The notes beneath the pieces were generated by a model. The model did no database searches and had not been told where the DNA came from. It saw only the letters and a list, made by a program, of their open reading frames with translations. A stretch of DNA of 64,000 nucleotides, from contig NZ_CP095491.1 in the NCBI RefSeq assembly GCF_023028105.1, positions 3,842,819 through 3,906,818 on the forward strand, in the 5' to 3' direction. Shown one piece after another: positions 45,435 to 54,731 of the stretch. The DNA is from Halosolutus gelatinilyticus (GTDB lineage: Archaea > Halobacteriota > Halobacteria > Halobacteriales > Natrialbaceae). The position numbers and the translations under genes were made by a program. Position 1 is the first letter of the stretch. Each line of letters opens with the position of its first letter.

Positions 45435-47048
45435 ATGACCGAAATCGACCCGGAGGAGTACGCGGTGGACGAACTGACCGAGGAACTGGACACCGTCGAC
45501 GACGAGGAGGAACTGCAGGCGATCCTCGAAGCCGAACTGGCGGGCCAGGATCGCAAGACCGCCCGCGAGGCGATCCACAGGCGCCTCGACGCAATCGGTT
45601 CGGACGCCGAGGAGGGTGCCGACGAGTCCGAGGGCGTCGAGGAGGGGACCGAGACGGAAGGCGAGTACGAGGAGACGAAAGAGGACGTCGGCGAGGAGGC
45701 CGAGGGCGAGGAAGTGGACGAGGTGGACGGAGATGAGACAGACGCCGAGGAAGACGACGAAACTGCCGATGCCGACGAAAGCGACGAAGCCGAGGCGGAC
45801 GACGGCCTCTCGAAGCCCACCCGGGACAAGAAACACATTCGCGCGCTCGAAGACGGGCACTACGAGGACATATGGGTGTTCTGTGAGACTCAGCAAGGCG
45901 AGTTGCTTGATGTCTCGAAGGAGATGCTTGGCAAGGCCCGCGAACTGATGGATCAGTTTGCCGAAGATTACGGCGACGAAGAACGCGTCGTCGCGTTCCT
46001 GATGGGCGACGACTGCGAGGGGCTCGCCGAGGAGTGCATCGCCTCCGGCGCCGACGTCGCGGTCTACCACGACGACGATCGGCTCGAACGGTTCCTGCAC
46101 AAACCTTACACGGAAATCTCGGCGCACATGGCCCGCGGCGAGGGATCGGTCGAGAGCACGGACTGGCGCGACTACGACAAGCCGCGGTACGTCCTCTTCC
46201 CGGCGACGAACAACGGACGGGATCTGTCGGCGAAGGTGCAGGCCGAACTCGACTCCGGACTGGCGTCGGACTGTTCGGACCTCTTCATCGAGGAGGACGA
46301 GGTCTCGAACCCCGTGAAGACGGGCGAACCCGGCGTCAAGAAGACCTTCGAAAAAGTCCTGCACATGAAGCGTCCGGACTTCTCGGGCTTCGAATACTCG
46401 ACGATCCTCTGTCTCGACAATCCGGGTCGGGATTTCCACCCGCAAGGGGCCTCCGTGATTCCGGGTAGTTTCGACCCGATGGAACCCGACTCCGATCGCA
46501 ACGGGCTCGTCGTCGAACACGAGATGGACCTCCCCGACGACTGGTTCGAGGTCGAGATCACCGAGCACGATCAACTCGAGGCCGGCGTCGACCTCACCGG
46601 CCACGAGGTGATCGTCTGTCTCGGTCGCGGCATCGCCGACGACCCCACGAAAGGGATGGAACTCGGACTGGACCTCGTCGACGCCTTCGATGACGCCGAA
46701 CTCGGCATCACGCGCGGCATCGTGACCTCCTCCTACCAGTTCGAAGGCCACGTCGAGGCGTACTCGAAGGAGGAGCGTCAGATCGGAGAAACGGGGCAGG
46801 TCGTTGCGCCCGACCTCTACATCGCCGCCGGCGTCTCCGGCGCGGTTCAGCACAAGGTCGGGATGGACGAGTCGGACACGATCGTCGCGATCAACACCGA
46901 CACCGACGCGCGGATCAGGGACTTCAGCGACTACTTCATCGAGGGCGATCTGTTCGAGGTCCTGCCGCGACTGACCGAGGCGGTCGAATCGGGCGAGATC
47001 GGACTCGAAGCGGTTGCTGACGGACACGGCGGTGATCACGATGACTGA
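45435..47048 (+). CDS. fixB: Electron transfer flavoprotein alpha subunit (FixB/EtfA) with a long acidic N-terminal extension
   Basis: 537 residues, against about 320 for a typical EtfA. Residues 1-135 are an extension, largely Glu and Asp, that may hold FixA or Fe-S partners or simply keep the protein soluble in salt. The core begins near HYEDIWVFCETQQG (142). The FAD-binding C-terminal part has VVAPDLYIAAGVSGAVQHKVG and INTDTDARI. A middle segment (about 270-370) differs from standard EtfA. Overlaps fixC by 8 nt. Confidence 0.9.
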   Translation: MTEIDPEEYAVDELTEELDTVDDEEELQAILEAELAGQDRKTAREAIHRRLDAIGSDAEEGADESEGVEEGTETEGEYEETKEDVGEEAEGEEVDEVDGDETDAEEDDETADADESDEAEADDGLSKPTRDKKHIRALEDGHYEDIWVFCETQQGELLDVSKEMLGKARELMDQFAEDYGDEERVVAFLMGDDCEGLAEECIASGADVAVYHDDDRLERFLHKPYTEISAHMARGEGSVESTDWRDYDKPRYVLFPATNNGRDLSAKVQAELDSGLASDCSDLFIEEDEVSNPVKTGEPGVKKTFEKVLHMKRPDFSGFEYSTILCLDNPGRDFHPQGASVIPGSFDPMEPDSDRNGLVVEHEMDLPDDWFEVEITEHDQLEAGVDLTGHEVIVCLGRGIADDPTKGMELGLDLVDAFDDAELGITRGIVTSSYQFEGHVEAYSKEERQIGETGQVVAPDLYIAAGVSGAVQHKVGMDESDTIVAINTDTDARIRDFSDYFIEGDLFEVLPRLTEAVESGEIGLEAVADGHGGDHDD

Positions 47049-48714
47049 CGAGTACGAACACTACGAGGCCGTCGTCGTCGGCTGTGGCCCCGGCGGGGCC
47101 GCGGCCGCGGCGCGACTGGCCGACCACGGCGTCGAAACGCTCGTCCTGGAACGCGGGACCGAAGCGGGATCGAAGAACGTCTCCGGCGGACTCATCTACG
47201 CGGAGGAGTCGGCGCCGTACGCGATCGACGACCTCTTCGACGGCTTCCGCGAGGCGGCCGCGGAACGGCCCGTCACGGACTACTACATCCACAACGTCGC
47301 CGGCGACAAGGTCGAGACGTTCGACCTGACCGACCTGCACGAACACGACACCGACTGGTGCGACGCCGTCCTCCGCCGACGGATGGACTCGTGGCTCGAA
47401 GAACGGGTTCACGAGAAGACGAGCGAGACGGGCGGCGGCGTGTTGACCAACGTTCGCGTCAACGGCCTGTTGCGCGAAAATGGTGACATAGTGGGGGTCA
47501 CGTGCGACGAACTCGATCCCATCGAAGCGGACCTGATCGTCGCGGCCGACGGCGTCAACTCCGAACTCGCCCGCGACGCCGGCTTGATGGACTGGGAGGA
47601 GCCCGAGGAGTGGTTCCAGGGCGTCAAGGCCGTCGTCGAGATGGATCCCGACGTCGTCAACGACCGATTCTCGATCGGCCCCGACGAGGGCGCCGCCCAC
47701 CTGTTCTCGGGCGACCTCTTCGAGGACGTTCGCGGCGGCGGCTTCTGCTACACGAACGAGGACTCGCTGTCGATCGGGACCGTGTTCCACCTCGACAGTC
47801 TCGTCGAGCAGGAGGCCGAACCCCACGAACTGCTCGACGCCCTGCTCACGCACCCACTGCTGGCCGGGTGGCTCGGCGAGGAGTACCGCGAGCGCGAGTA
47901 CGCCGCCAAACTGGTTCCGGACTCGAAGAAGGTCGCCCACCCCGAGCCGTACCGCGATCGACTCGTGCTCGTCGGCGACGCCGCCGGCCAGATGCAGGCC
48001 CAGGGGCCGATCATCAAGGGAATGAACCACGCCGTCACCGCGGGCGCGCTCGCGGCCGACGCCTTCGCGACCACGCGCGGCACCGCCGATCCGTCCGCCG
48101 CGGGGCGGCGATACGCGCAACTGCTCGCGGACTCGGGCACGATGGACAAACTTCGGCCTCGACGGTACCGACTCGCCCGCGCCGTCGGCGAGCGCGACGC
48201 CGTCACCGACGCCGTCGAGACCGTGCTCGATTCGCCGATCGGCTCTGTCGCGATCGGCAACCCGATCGCGAAACGCCTCCTCGAGCGGGCGTACAACTCG
48301 CCGTTTCTCGTCTCCATGCTGCCGGATACGCGGACCGGCTACGTTACGATCCCGACGATCGTCGGCGAGGAACACGGGAAAACGCTCCACTGGGACAGCG
48401 AGGTCGAACCGCCGACGCTCGAGGAACGGATCGGCGAACTCACCTACGACACGGACGTCGGCAACCCGCACATCGAACTCCGCGACGAGTCGTTCGAGGC
48501 GAGCGGGGCGGCCGTCTACGCCTGCCCGGTCAGCGCGGACGACTTCGGCGGCGGCTGTTACCGATCGGAGGTAGTCAAGCGCAACGGATCGGAAGAGACC
48601 GTCGTCAGCCTCGACACCCAGCCCTGCGTCGAGTGTGGCACCTGCGCGATCGTCGCCGACACGACGTGGGAGCACCCCCGCGGCGGAAAGGGCGTCGAGT
48701 ACCGCGAGGGGTGA
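47041..48714 (+). CDS. fixC: FixC-type flavoprotein fused to a FixX-like ferredoxin domain
   Basis: 557 residues. The N-terminal dinucleotide motif GCGPGGAAAAARLADHG and the closing motif GDAAGQMQAQGPIIKG mark the GR2 family flavoprotein FixC, the ETF:quinone oxidoreductase relative. The last about 90 residues are the FixX Fe-S domain: ACPV, then CVECGTC near 528, the four-cysteine arrangement of the ETF-QO cluster. FixX is a separate gene in most bacteria. The protein takes electrons from FixAB to quinone or ferredoxin. Start at 47041 (MTDEYEHYE), overlapping fixB by 8 nt. Confidence 0.9.
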   Translation: MTDEYEHYEAVVVGCGPGGAAAAARLADHGVETLVLERGTEAGSKNVSGGLIYAEESAPYAIDDLFDGFREAAAERPVTDYYIHNVAGDKVETFDLTDLHEHDTDWCDAVLRRRMDSWLEERVHEKTSETGGGVLTNVRVNGLLRENGDIVGVTCDELDPIEADLIVAADGVNSELARDAGLMDWEEPEEWFQGVKAVVEMDPDVVNDRFSIGPDEGAAHLFSGDLFEDVRGGGFCYTNEDSLSIGTVFHLDSLVEQEAEPHELLDALLTHPLLAGWLGEEYREREYAAKLVPDSKKVAHPEPYRDRLVLVGDAAGQMQAQGPIIKGMNHAVTAGALAADAFATTRGTADPSAAGRRYAQLLADSGTMDKLRPRRYRLARAVGERDAVTDAVETVLDSPIGSVAIGNPIAKRLLERAYNSPFLVSMLPDTRTGYVTIPTIVGEEHGKTLHWDSEVEPPTLEERIGELTYDTDVGNPHIELRDESFEASGAAVYACPVSADDFGGGCYRSEVVKRNGSEETVVSLDTQPCVECGTCAIVADTTWEHPRGGKGVEYREG

Positions 48715-49097
48715 CCGTGAGCCGCTACGGGCCGCGGATCGCCGCGCTCGCTCGCCGGGCGGAACGCGATCGCGAAGCCGTCGACCCCTACACCGCGACG
48801 GCCGACGAGGCGATCGACTACCTGCGGGAAGGCGCGGGACCGGCCATCTGGCTGTACGTCGAGGGCCGAACCGGCGGGCGGCTGGTCCCGTTCTCCAAAG
48901 CCGAATTCGAGGCCCTGGAGCGCGCGATGAACAGGTGGCTCGAGTGTTACGCCTGCTGTCACGGCGTCGAACTCGATGCGGCGTTTACGCTTCGCGAGGC
49001 AGCCGAGTTGCTGCTCGAAACCCGGAACGTCGTCGACACGGCGCAGTTGCTGACGTGCGTTCCCGAGCGACGGACCGTCACGAGCACCCGCAAGTAA
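48711..49097 (+). CDS. Conserved-looking protein of unknown function in the fix operon
   Basis: 128 residues. The GTG at 48711 overlaps the fixC stop (GTGA), so translation is coupled. The middle IWLYVEGRTGGRLVPFSKAEF, the cysteine-rich WLECYACCHG, and TLREAAELLLETRN are distinctive but belong to no family I can name. Coupling to fixABCX suggests a helper for the electron-transfer complex. A second GTG 6 nt later is also possible. Confidence 0.65.
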   Translation: MTVSRYGPRIAALARRAERDREAVDPYTATADEAIDYLREGAGPAIWLYVEGRTGGRLVPFSKAEFEALERAMNRWLECYACCHGVELDAAFTLREAAELLLETRNVVDTAQLLTCVPERRTVTSTRK

Positions 49098-49264
49098 GCC
49101 CGGTTTGGCCCGCCGTCTGTGGTTCGATACCCGACAGTAGTTCGTCGAAATCGTTGGATCGGCCGGTTCGCGGGCGACTCTCGCCGCCACAGACCATACT
49201 CCCTTTTGACTAACAAGCAGGTGACGGGTTTGTGATTATCGGTCTTGACCCATGACAGGTGAGT

Positions 49265-49987
49265 ATGGAACGTGACGACCAGTTCTCCCGACGACGCGTA
49301 CTGCAGTTCACAGGTGCTGCCGCTGTGACCACGGCTATCGCCGGTTGTTCCGACGGCGGTGGCGGTCCCGGCGACAACGAGTCCGGTGACAACCAATCCG
49401 GCGATAACGAGTCCGGTGACAACGAGTCCGGCGGCAACGAAACCGAAGATAACGAAACCGGAGGTAACGAGAGCGAAGGCGGCGGCGGCAGTAGCGAACT
49501 GATCGAGTCCGGAACGGAGATCGAACTCGGTGGCGAGGTCCAGGGATGGCAGGGACAAGCACCCGATCAGATCGCCGACCAGACGAATCCGACGCTCGTC
49601 CTGCAGGAAGGCGAGTCGTACGACATCACCTGGGAGAACCTCGACGGCCAGGGTCACAACATCGAGATCCGCAACGACAACGACGAAGTCGTCGACGACT
49701 ACTCGACCGAGATCATGGATCAGCAAGGCGAGACCCAGACGCTCACGGTCGACGAGGTCACAAGCGAGATGACCCAGTACGTCTGCCAGCCCCACGAGGG
49801 GACGATGAACGGCGAGATCCAGGTCGAAAGCGGCGGTGGCGGCGGAGCGGGCAACGAATCCGGAGGTAACGAAACCGAGGGTAACGAATCCGGAGGCAAC
49901 GAATCCGAAGGGAACGAGTCTGGAGGCAACGAATCCGGAGACAGCGAATCCGAGGACGGCGGGTCCGGAGATACCGAGACCGAATAA
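49265..49987 (+). CDS. Cupredoxin lipoprotein (halocyanin/plastocyanin-like) between two low-complexity arms
   Basis: 240 residues. A Tat signal (SRRRVLQFTGAAAVTTAIAGCS) ends in the lipobox cysteine, so the protein is probably anchored outside the cell. Residues about 35-80 and 195-240 are Asn/Glu/Ser/Gly repeats. The middle 110 residues are a cupredoxin with copper ligands His131, Cys174, His177 and Met181 (CxxHxxxM), the type 1 blue copper set. It probably carries electrons to or from a membrane oxidase. It stands alone after the fix cluster. Confidence 0.88.
   Translation: MERDDQFSRRRVLQFTGAAAVTTAIAGCSDGGGGPGDNESGDNQSGDNESGDNESGGNETEDNETGGNESEGGGGSSELIESGTEIELGGEVQGWQGQAPDQIADQTNPTLVLQEGESYDITWENLDGQGHNIEIRNDNDEVVDDYSTEIMDQQGETQTLTVDEVTSEMTQYVCQPHEGTMNGEIQVESGGGGGAGNESGGNETEGNESGGNESEGNESGGNESGDSESEDGGSGDTETE
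49370..49476 (+). repeat. In-frame tandem repeat coding for the N-terminal Asn/Glu/Ser/Gly arm
   Basis: About seven imperfect copies of a 15-nt unit related to AACGAGTCCGGTGAC (five residues, N-E-S-G-D/G). The unit is whole codons, so copies can be gained or lost without a frameshift. The arm probably spaces the cupredoxin from the lipid anchor. Confidence 0.8.
49851..49965 (+). repeat. In-frame tandem repeat coding for the C-terminal Asn/Glu/Ser/Gly arm
   Basis: About seven imperfect copies of a 15-nt unit related to AACGAATCCGGAGGC, the same peptide unit as the N-terminal arm but with different codon preference, so the two arms expanded separately or have drifted. Confidence 0.8.
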
Positions 49988-50246
49988 CCCGCCCACGGTC
50001 GCCAGTCGATCCCGATCGAGTCGACGCGCGGTGATCGCACCGACGCCGTGACAATCACACTCCTTCCGTTCGTACCGCATCCCGGATAGCCGCCGGTGTC
50101 GCGGCTCCGATCGGACACCGGCGTTGCGATCGGCGGGTCGGATCGCGATCGACGATCCGGAAACGACGCCGCGCGCTCGAACGGTTCCGGAATCGGCGAA
50201 AAGGAACGGTGCGGAGGTCGCGGGACCGACTTCGCGGCCGCCCTCG

Positions 50247-50447
50247 CTACCGCTGGAGGCCGAACGACACGTGAACCGTCGTACGGTACTGATCGATCTC
50301 TCCGTTCTCGACGTCCGCCGTCTGTGAGACGATCTCGATGCCGCTGATGTTTTCGAGCGTCTCGTCGGCGTCCGCCAGCGCGTTCTGAGCGGCGTCCTCC
50401 CACGATTCTGACGAGTTCCCAACGAGTTCGATTACTTTGACTGTCAT
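50247..50447 (-). CDS. Dodecin family flavin-binding protein
   Basis: 66 residues, the family size. The start MTVKVIELVGNSSESWEDAA and the middle TLENISGIEIVSQTADVE, ending with the VHVSFGL strand, are the dodecin fold. Twelve copies form a hollow sphere that stores riboflavin or FMN and is best known from Halobacterium. No neighbour in flavin metabolism; single gene. Confidence 0.95.
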   Translation of the reverse strand: MTVKVIELVGNSSESWEDAAQNALADADETLENISGIEIVSQTADVENGEIDQYRTTVHVSFGLQR

Positions 50448-50621
50448 AGGTGAGGTCCGTAAGAACGGCCACCGCGAGCCACGATAGTAATTGGCCCGAC
50501 ATTTGCTGCCCGGTATCGATCAGCGGTCGTGAGGGCCGGATCGGCGAGACGAATCACGCTGAAGACGACGGCCCCGCATCGAGAACGGCGGACCGGTCGG
50601 AAGCGGTCGCGGGGAGACGCG

Positions 50622-51293
50622 TCAGTAGATGAGTTCGTCGTCGTTCTCGACCATGTACAGCGTCCTGGCAGCGATGTTGACCGAGTGGTCGCCGATCCGT
50701 TCGAGATCCCGGATCGTCAGCAACAGTCGCGAGACGTCCTGGAGGAGCTGTTCGACCTCGTCCGCCGACTCGAGTTCCCGCTCGATCAGGTCGCGAACGA
50801 CGATCTCGCTCGCTCTCTCGGCGAACCGATCGACGTCGTCGTCCCTGGTGGCGAGCTTCCGACAGGCGTCGGCGTCTTCGGCGTCGTAGGCGCGCATCGC
50901 ATCCTCGATCATCTCGAGGGTCATGTCGCCCATCTCCTGGACGTCGACGTCGGGGAAGAGGTTGCGCCGGGAGTCGAGGGTGTACTCGCCGAGGTTGGTG
51001 GCGAGGTCGCCGATCCGCTCCAAGTCGGTGATGATCTTGAACGACGCGGCGATAAAGCGCAAGTCGCTCGCGACCGGCTGCTGGAGCGCGAACAGCTCGA
51101 TACACTCCTGTTCGAGATCGAGGTACATCTGGTTGACCTCGCTGTCGCCCTCGATCACCTCGCGGGCGAGCACCTCGTCTTTCTGCTCTAACGCGTCGAG
51201 CCCCATCCGAAGTCGTTCCATGACGACTTCGCTCATGTAGAGAACGTCCTCGCGGAGTTCCACGAGTTTCTCCTGGTACGATTTTCTGGCCAT
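50622..51293 (-). CDS. phoU: Phosphate uptake regulator PhoU
   Basis: 223 residues, all-helical, made of two similar three-helix halves. Each half has the ER-IGD motif (LERIGDLATN and LERIGDHSVN), the PhoU metal-binding signature. It damps phosphate uptake by acting on the Pst transporter. It reads in the same direction as pstSCAB but is separated from pstB by the broken gene at 51490-51928. Confidence 0.96.
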   Translation of the reverse strand: MARKSYQEKLVELREDVLYMSEVVMERLRMGLDALEQKDEVLAREVIEGDSEVNQMYLDLEQECIELFALQQPVASDLRFIAASFKIITDLERIGDLATNLGEYTLDSRRNLFPDVDVQEMGDMTLEMIEDAMRAYDAEDADACRKLATRDDDVDRFAERASEIVVRDLIERELESADEVEQLLQDVSRLLLTIRDLERIGDHSVNIAARTLYMVENDDELIY

Positions 51294-51489
51294 ACGTCAG
51301 CAACCTCTTTCAGCACTGATGAACCTTGCGCTCACTCCGATTTTTCGAGACGATCGGTCCGAAATCGCGACGACCGACGGACGATCGATGCACCAGGCTT
51401 CGCGACGGCTGCTGATCGCAAATCACGGGATCTATCGCGCCTGAGTAGCGGAAAGAATTACGTTCCTCTCGAACGGATTCTAGCGGACG

Positions 51490-51928
51490 ATGCGCGCGAG
51501 GGACCCGTCGACGTGGTTGCCCGATCGGCCGCCGACCTGGTGGGACGTCGTGCCGGCGCTTCTCGCGATCGCCTGGATCCGCTCAACGTGGATTCCGCTG
51601 GGGAACTCCGGTGGCCCTGGCTGGTCATCGGATTCGTCGGGAGCGCGGTCGCCTGGGTCCGGCCGCGAACACGTCGACCGGACGCCGACTCGGGGCGTGG
51701 TATCGAGCGATCGGTTACGCCGGACGAATCACCGTCGTCGCCTGTTTGCTGATCGCACTGGCGATCGCGATCCGCGTCGCCACGAAATTCGTCAGTCTCT
51801 CGCTGTCGCACGCGAAGAGCTTCGCTGCTGGTGCGTTCCTCGCGGGTCTCGTTCTCATCGTCGCACACCTCGCGTCGTGGCGGGAGATCGACGGCTGGAG
51901 GGCTGACGAGTCGGCGGACGCGCGATAA
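51490..51928 (+). pseudogene. Small polytopic membrane protein broken by two frameshifts
   Basis: Three frames in succession give a plausible protein of about 145 residues with four membrane segments. The first frame starts at the ATG at 51490 (MRARDPSTWLP, then WWDVVPALLAIAWI). The next carries WPWLVIGFVGSAVAWV from about 51600. The third runs from about 51690 to the stop (RITVVACLLIALAIAIRV, SFAAGAFLAGLVLIVAHLASW). Each step is a one-base loss. It lies on the other strand between pstB and phoU. Confidence 0.6.
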
Positions 51929-52006
51929 CCGGCTCGAATTGGGCGAGAAAACGAGAGAACCAGACTGAGACGAAACCGGTGATAAGCGGAACGAAAGCCG
52001 ATGGGA

Positions 52007-52882
52007 CTACCCGAACTTACCGGTGATGTAGTCTTCGACCCGCTCGCTCTCGGGATTCTCGAAGATCTTGGCGGTATCGTCGAACTCGACGAGTTCGCCG
52101 CCGGTGAGGAAGACGGCCGTCTTATCGGAGATGCGGGCCGCCTGCTGCATGTTGTGCGTGACGATCACAACCGTGTACTCCTCGGCGAGGTCCTCGATCA
52201 GGTCCTCGATCTTCGAGGTGGCGACGGGGTCGAGCGCCGACGCCGGCTCGTCCATCAGGATGACTTCCGGGTCGGGCGCGATCGCGCGAGCGATACAGAG
52301 GCGCTGTTGCTGGCCGCCGGAGAGATCCAGCCCGCTGGAGTCGAGCTGGTCCTCGACTTCGTCGAGCAGGGCGGCCCGCTCCAGGGCGGTGTGGACCTTC
52401 TCGTCGACGTCGTTGTCTTTCCCCTGGACCTTCAGCCCGTAGGCGACGTTGTCGTAGATCGACTTCGGGAACGGATTGGGCGACTGGAAAACCATCCCGA
52501 TCTTGCGCCGCAGCGCGACGGCGTCGACGTCCTCGTCGTAGACGTTCTTCCCGCGGAAGTACAATTCGCCGTCGACGCGGGCGATGTCGATGAGGTCGTT
52601 CATCCGGTTGATCGACCGCAGGAACGTCGACTTGCCGCAGCCCGAGGGGCCGATCAGCGCCGTCACCTGCTTCTCCGGGATCTCCATGTCGATCCCGTGG
52701 AGCGCCTGATCGTCGCCGTAGTAGACGTCCAGGTCGCGCGCTTCGATAAGCGTCCGATCGACGACCGCTTCCGGTCCCGCGTCGTCGGCTCGGTCCGCGA
52801 GGCCGTCGGTTCCCGGCGTCGGGCTGGTCCGCTGATCGTCGGTCTGTTCCGCCTCTGGGGAAGTCATAGCGTCTTGTGTCAT
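52007..52882 (-). CDS. pstB: Phosphate ABC transporter ATP-binding protein PstB
   Basis: 291 residues. Walker [10 protein letters not shown] at 78-86, the signature LSGGQ near 187, and Walker B VILMDEP are intact. An acidic leader of about 40 residues precedes the domain, and an alternative ATG 15 nt later is possible. It powers uptake by PstCA. The start overlaps the pstA stop by 4 nt (ATGA). Order on this strand: pstS-pstC-pstA-pstB. Confidence 0.97.
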   Translation of the reverse strand: MTQDAMTSPEAEQTDDQRTSPTPGTDGLADRADDAGPEAVVDRTLIEARDLDVYYGDDQALHGIDMEIPEKQVTALIGPSGCGKSTFLRSINRMNDLIDIARVDGELYFRGKNVYDEDVDAVALRRKIGMVFQSPNPFPKSIYDNVAYGLKVQGKDNDVDEKVHTALERAALLDEVEDQLDSSGLDLSGGQQQRLCIARAIAPDPEVILMDEPASALDPVATSKIEDLIEDLAEEYTVVIVTHNMQQAARISDKTAVFLTGGELVEFDDTAKIFENPESERVEDYITGKFG

Positions 52883-53814
52883 TGTCCGTTCCTCCGCTGA
52901 TATCTGTTCCGGATAACGATCGCGATCGAGTTGATCGACAGCAGGATCACCAAAAGCGTCACCACGCCGGCCGCGACGACGCCGTATTGGAACTCCATCT
53001 CGGGTAGGTCGGCCCACGTGAAGATCTGCATGGGCATGGCGCTGATCTTGCTGAACAGGCTGTTGGGAACGCCGAACACCGCCGTCGGCGCGCCGATCAT
53101 GATCAGCGGCGCGGTCTCGCCGATCGCGCGGCCGAGCGCCAGGATGGTCCCAGTTAGGATGCCCGGCATCGCGCGCGGCAGGACGACGTTGCGAATCGTC
53201 TGCCACTTTGTCGCGCCCATGCCGTAACTGGCCTGGCGCTGGGAGTCCGGCACCGATCGGATCGCCTCCTGGGCCGAGATGATGACGATCGGCAGGATGA
53301 GAAGCGAGACGGTGAAACCGGCGACCAGCAGCGTCCCGAAGCCGAGGTTGAGCAGGCTCACGAACAGGCCGAGTCCGAGCAGCCCGTAGACGACCGAGGG
53401 GACGCCGGCCAGGTTGGCGATATTCAGCTGGATGAACCGCGTGAGCGGGCCGTCGCTCGCGTACTCCTCCAGGTAGATCGCCGCGCCGACGCCCAGCGGG
53501 AACGTGATGAGCGCGATCAATAGCATGAGCGCCACCGACCCGACGATCGCCGGGAAGAAGCCGGCGTCGTCCGGGTCGCTGAAGCTCGGCGGGTTCGTGA
53601 GGAACTCCCAGTTGATCCACGGACCGTATTCGGGGTCGAACAGGCTGAGCGCGTCCACCAGGACGTTCGCCAGCAGGGCGGCGAGCGCGACGATGCCGAG
53701 CAGCGCTGCGGCGAGGGTGAGCCACCGGAACGCGACGTCCTTCGCGCGACTCACCTGCCCGAACGCGGGTTCGGAGGCGTCGGTCGGATCCGACCGATCG
53801 GTTTCGGTCGACAT
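52879..53814 (-). CDS. pstA: Phosphate ABC transporter permease PstA
   Basis: 311 residues from the ATG at 53814 with six membrane segments. The EAA-type loop that docks on PstB contains [23 protein letters not shown], and the family motif [13 protein letters not shown] follows. The upstream ATG in the same frame gives a longer N-terminus without membrane character and is not preferred. It shares one base with the pstC stop codon. Confidence 0.96.
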   Translation of the reverse strand: MSTETDRSDPTDASEPAFGQVSRAKDVAFRWLTLAAALLGIVALAALLANVLVDALSLFDPEYGPWINWEFLTNPPSFSDPDDAGFFPAIVGSVALMLLIALITFPLGVGAAIYLEEYASDGPLTRFIQLNIANLAGVPSVVYGLLGLGLFVSLLNLGFGTLLVAGFTVSLLILPIVIISAQEAIRSVPDSQRQASYGMGATKWQTIRNVVLPRAMPGILTGTILALGRAIGETAPLIMIGAPTAVFGVPNSLFSKISAMPMQIFTWADLPEMEFQYGVVAAGVVTLLVILLSINSIAIVIRNRYQRRNGQ

Positions 53815-54731
53815 CAGCGGTACACCTCCCGGTACCGCGAGGAGACCCACTCGCTGATCAGGTTCATCGCGAACGTGATGACGAACAGCGTCAGCCCGAC
53901 GGCGAAGAGGCTCTTATACTCGGTCGACTCGCCGATGACGTCGCTGGCCCCGATCTGGACCATCGCGGCGGTCATCGTCTGGACCGACTCGAGGAACATT
54001 CCGCCTGGATCGGTGAGATCGGCCATGCGCGGGGTCTGACCCGCGGCGATCGCGACGATCATCGTCTCGCCGATCGCCCGCGAGAGCGCGAGGATGTACG
54101 ACGAGAGGATGCCCGACAGCGCCGCCGGCACGACCACGGAGGTCGAGACGGTGAACTTCGTCGCGCCCAGTCCGTAGCTGGCCTGGCGCAGCGAGTCCGG
54201 CACCGCGCTCATCGCGTCCTCGCTGATCGAGGAGACCATCGGAATGGTCATGATGCCGACCATGATCGACGCCGAGAGCGCGTTGAAGGTCCCGATCGGG
54301 ACGATCCGGTCGAGCGCGGGCGTGACGTACACCAGCGCGAAGTAGCCGTAGACGACGGTCGGGACGCCCGCGAGAACTTCTAGCGCGGGTTTGAGGTAGG
54401 CCCGCCGGCGATCGGAGGCGTACTCGCTCAGGTAGATCGCGGTCAGCAGGCCGATCGGCAGCGCGATCGCGGCCGATCCGAACGTGATGATCAGCGTGCC
54501 GGAGATCAGCGGCCAGACGCCGTAGACCTCGTTCGCGGGCGTCCACTGCGTTCCCGTGAAGAACTCGACCGGGGAGACGACCGCGAAGAAGTCGACGGCG
54601 TCGTACAGCAGCGTCACGACGATCGCGACGGTCGTGAGGATCGACAGGAACGCACAGAGCGCGAACAGCGCCTTGAACGCCGCGCCTCGGGCCGATCGCA
54701 CGTTATCGCGAGCGAAGTCGGGCGCGCTCAT
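53814..54731 (-). CDS. pstC: Phosphate ABC transporter permease PstC
   Basis: 305 residues with six membrane segments. The PstB docking loop has [20 protein letters not shown] and the motif [17 protein letters not shown], diagnostic of PstC. It forms the channel with PstA. Its start overlaps the pstS stop by 4 nt. Confidence 0.96.
   Translation of the reverse strand: MSAPDFARDNVRSARGAAFKALFALCAFLSILTTVAIVVTLLYDAVDFFAVVSPVEFFTGTQWTPANEVYGVWPLISGTLIITFGSAAIALPIGLLTAIYLSEYASDRRRAYLKPALEVLAGVPTVVYGYFALVYVTPALDRIVPIGTFNALSASIMVGIMTIPMVSSISEDAMSAVPDSLRQASYGLGATKFTVSTSVVVPAALSGILSSYILALSRAIGETMIVAIAAGQTPRMADLTDPGGMFLESVQTMTAAMVQIGASDVIGESTEYKSLFAVGLTLFVITFAMNLISEWVSSRYREVYR

Noticed and set aside
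49370..49965. CRISPR-like repeats
   Set aside because: The repeats are 15 nt, in frame with the cupredoxin gene and without spacers; they code for flexible arms. No other regularly spaced repeats were seen, and no cas gene.
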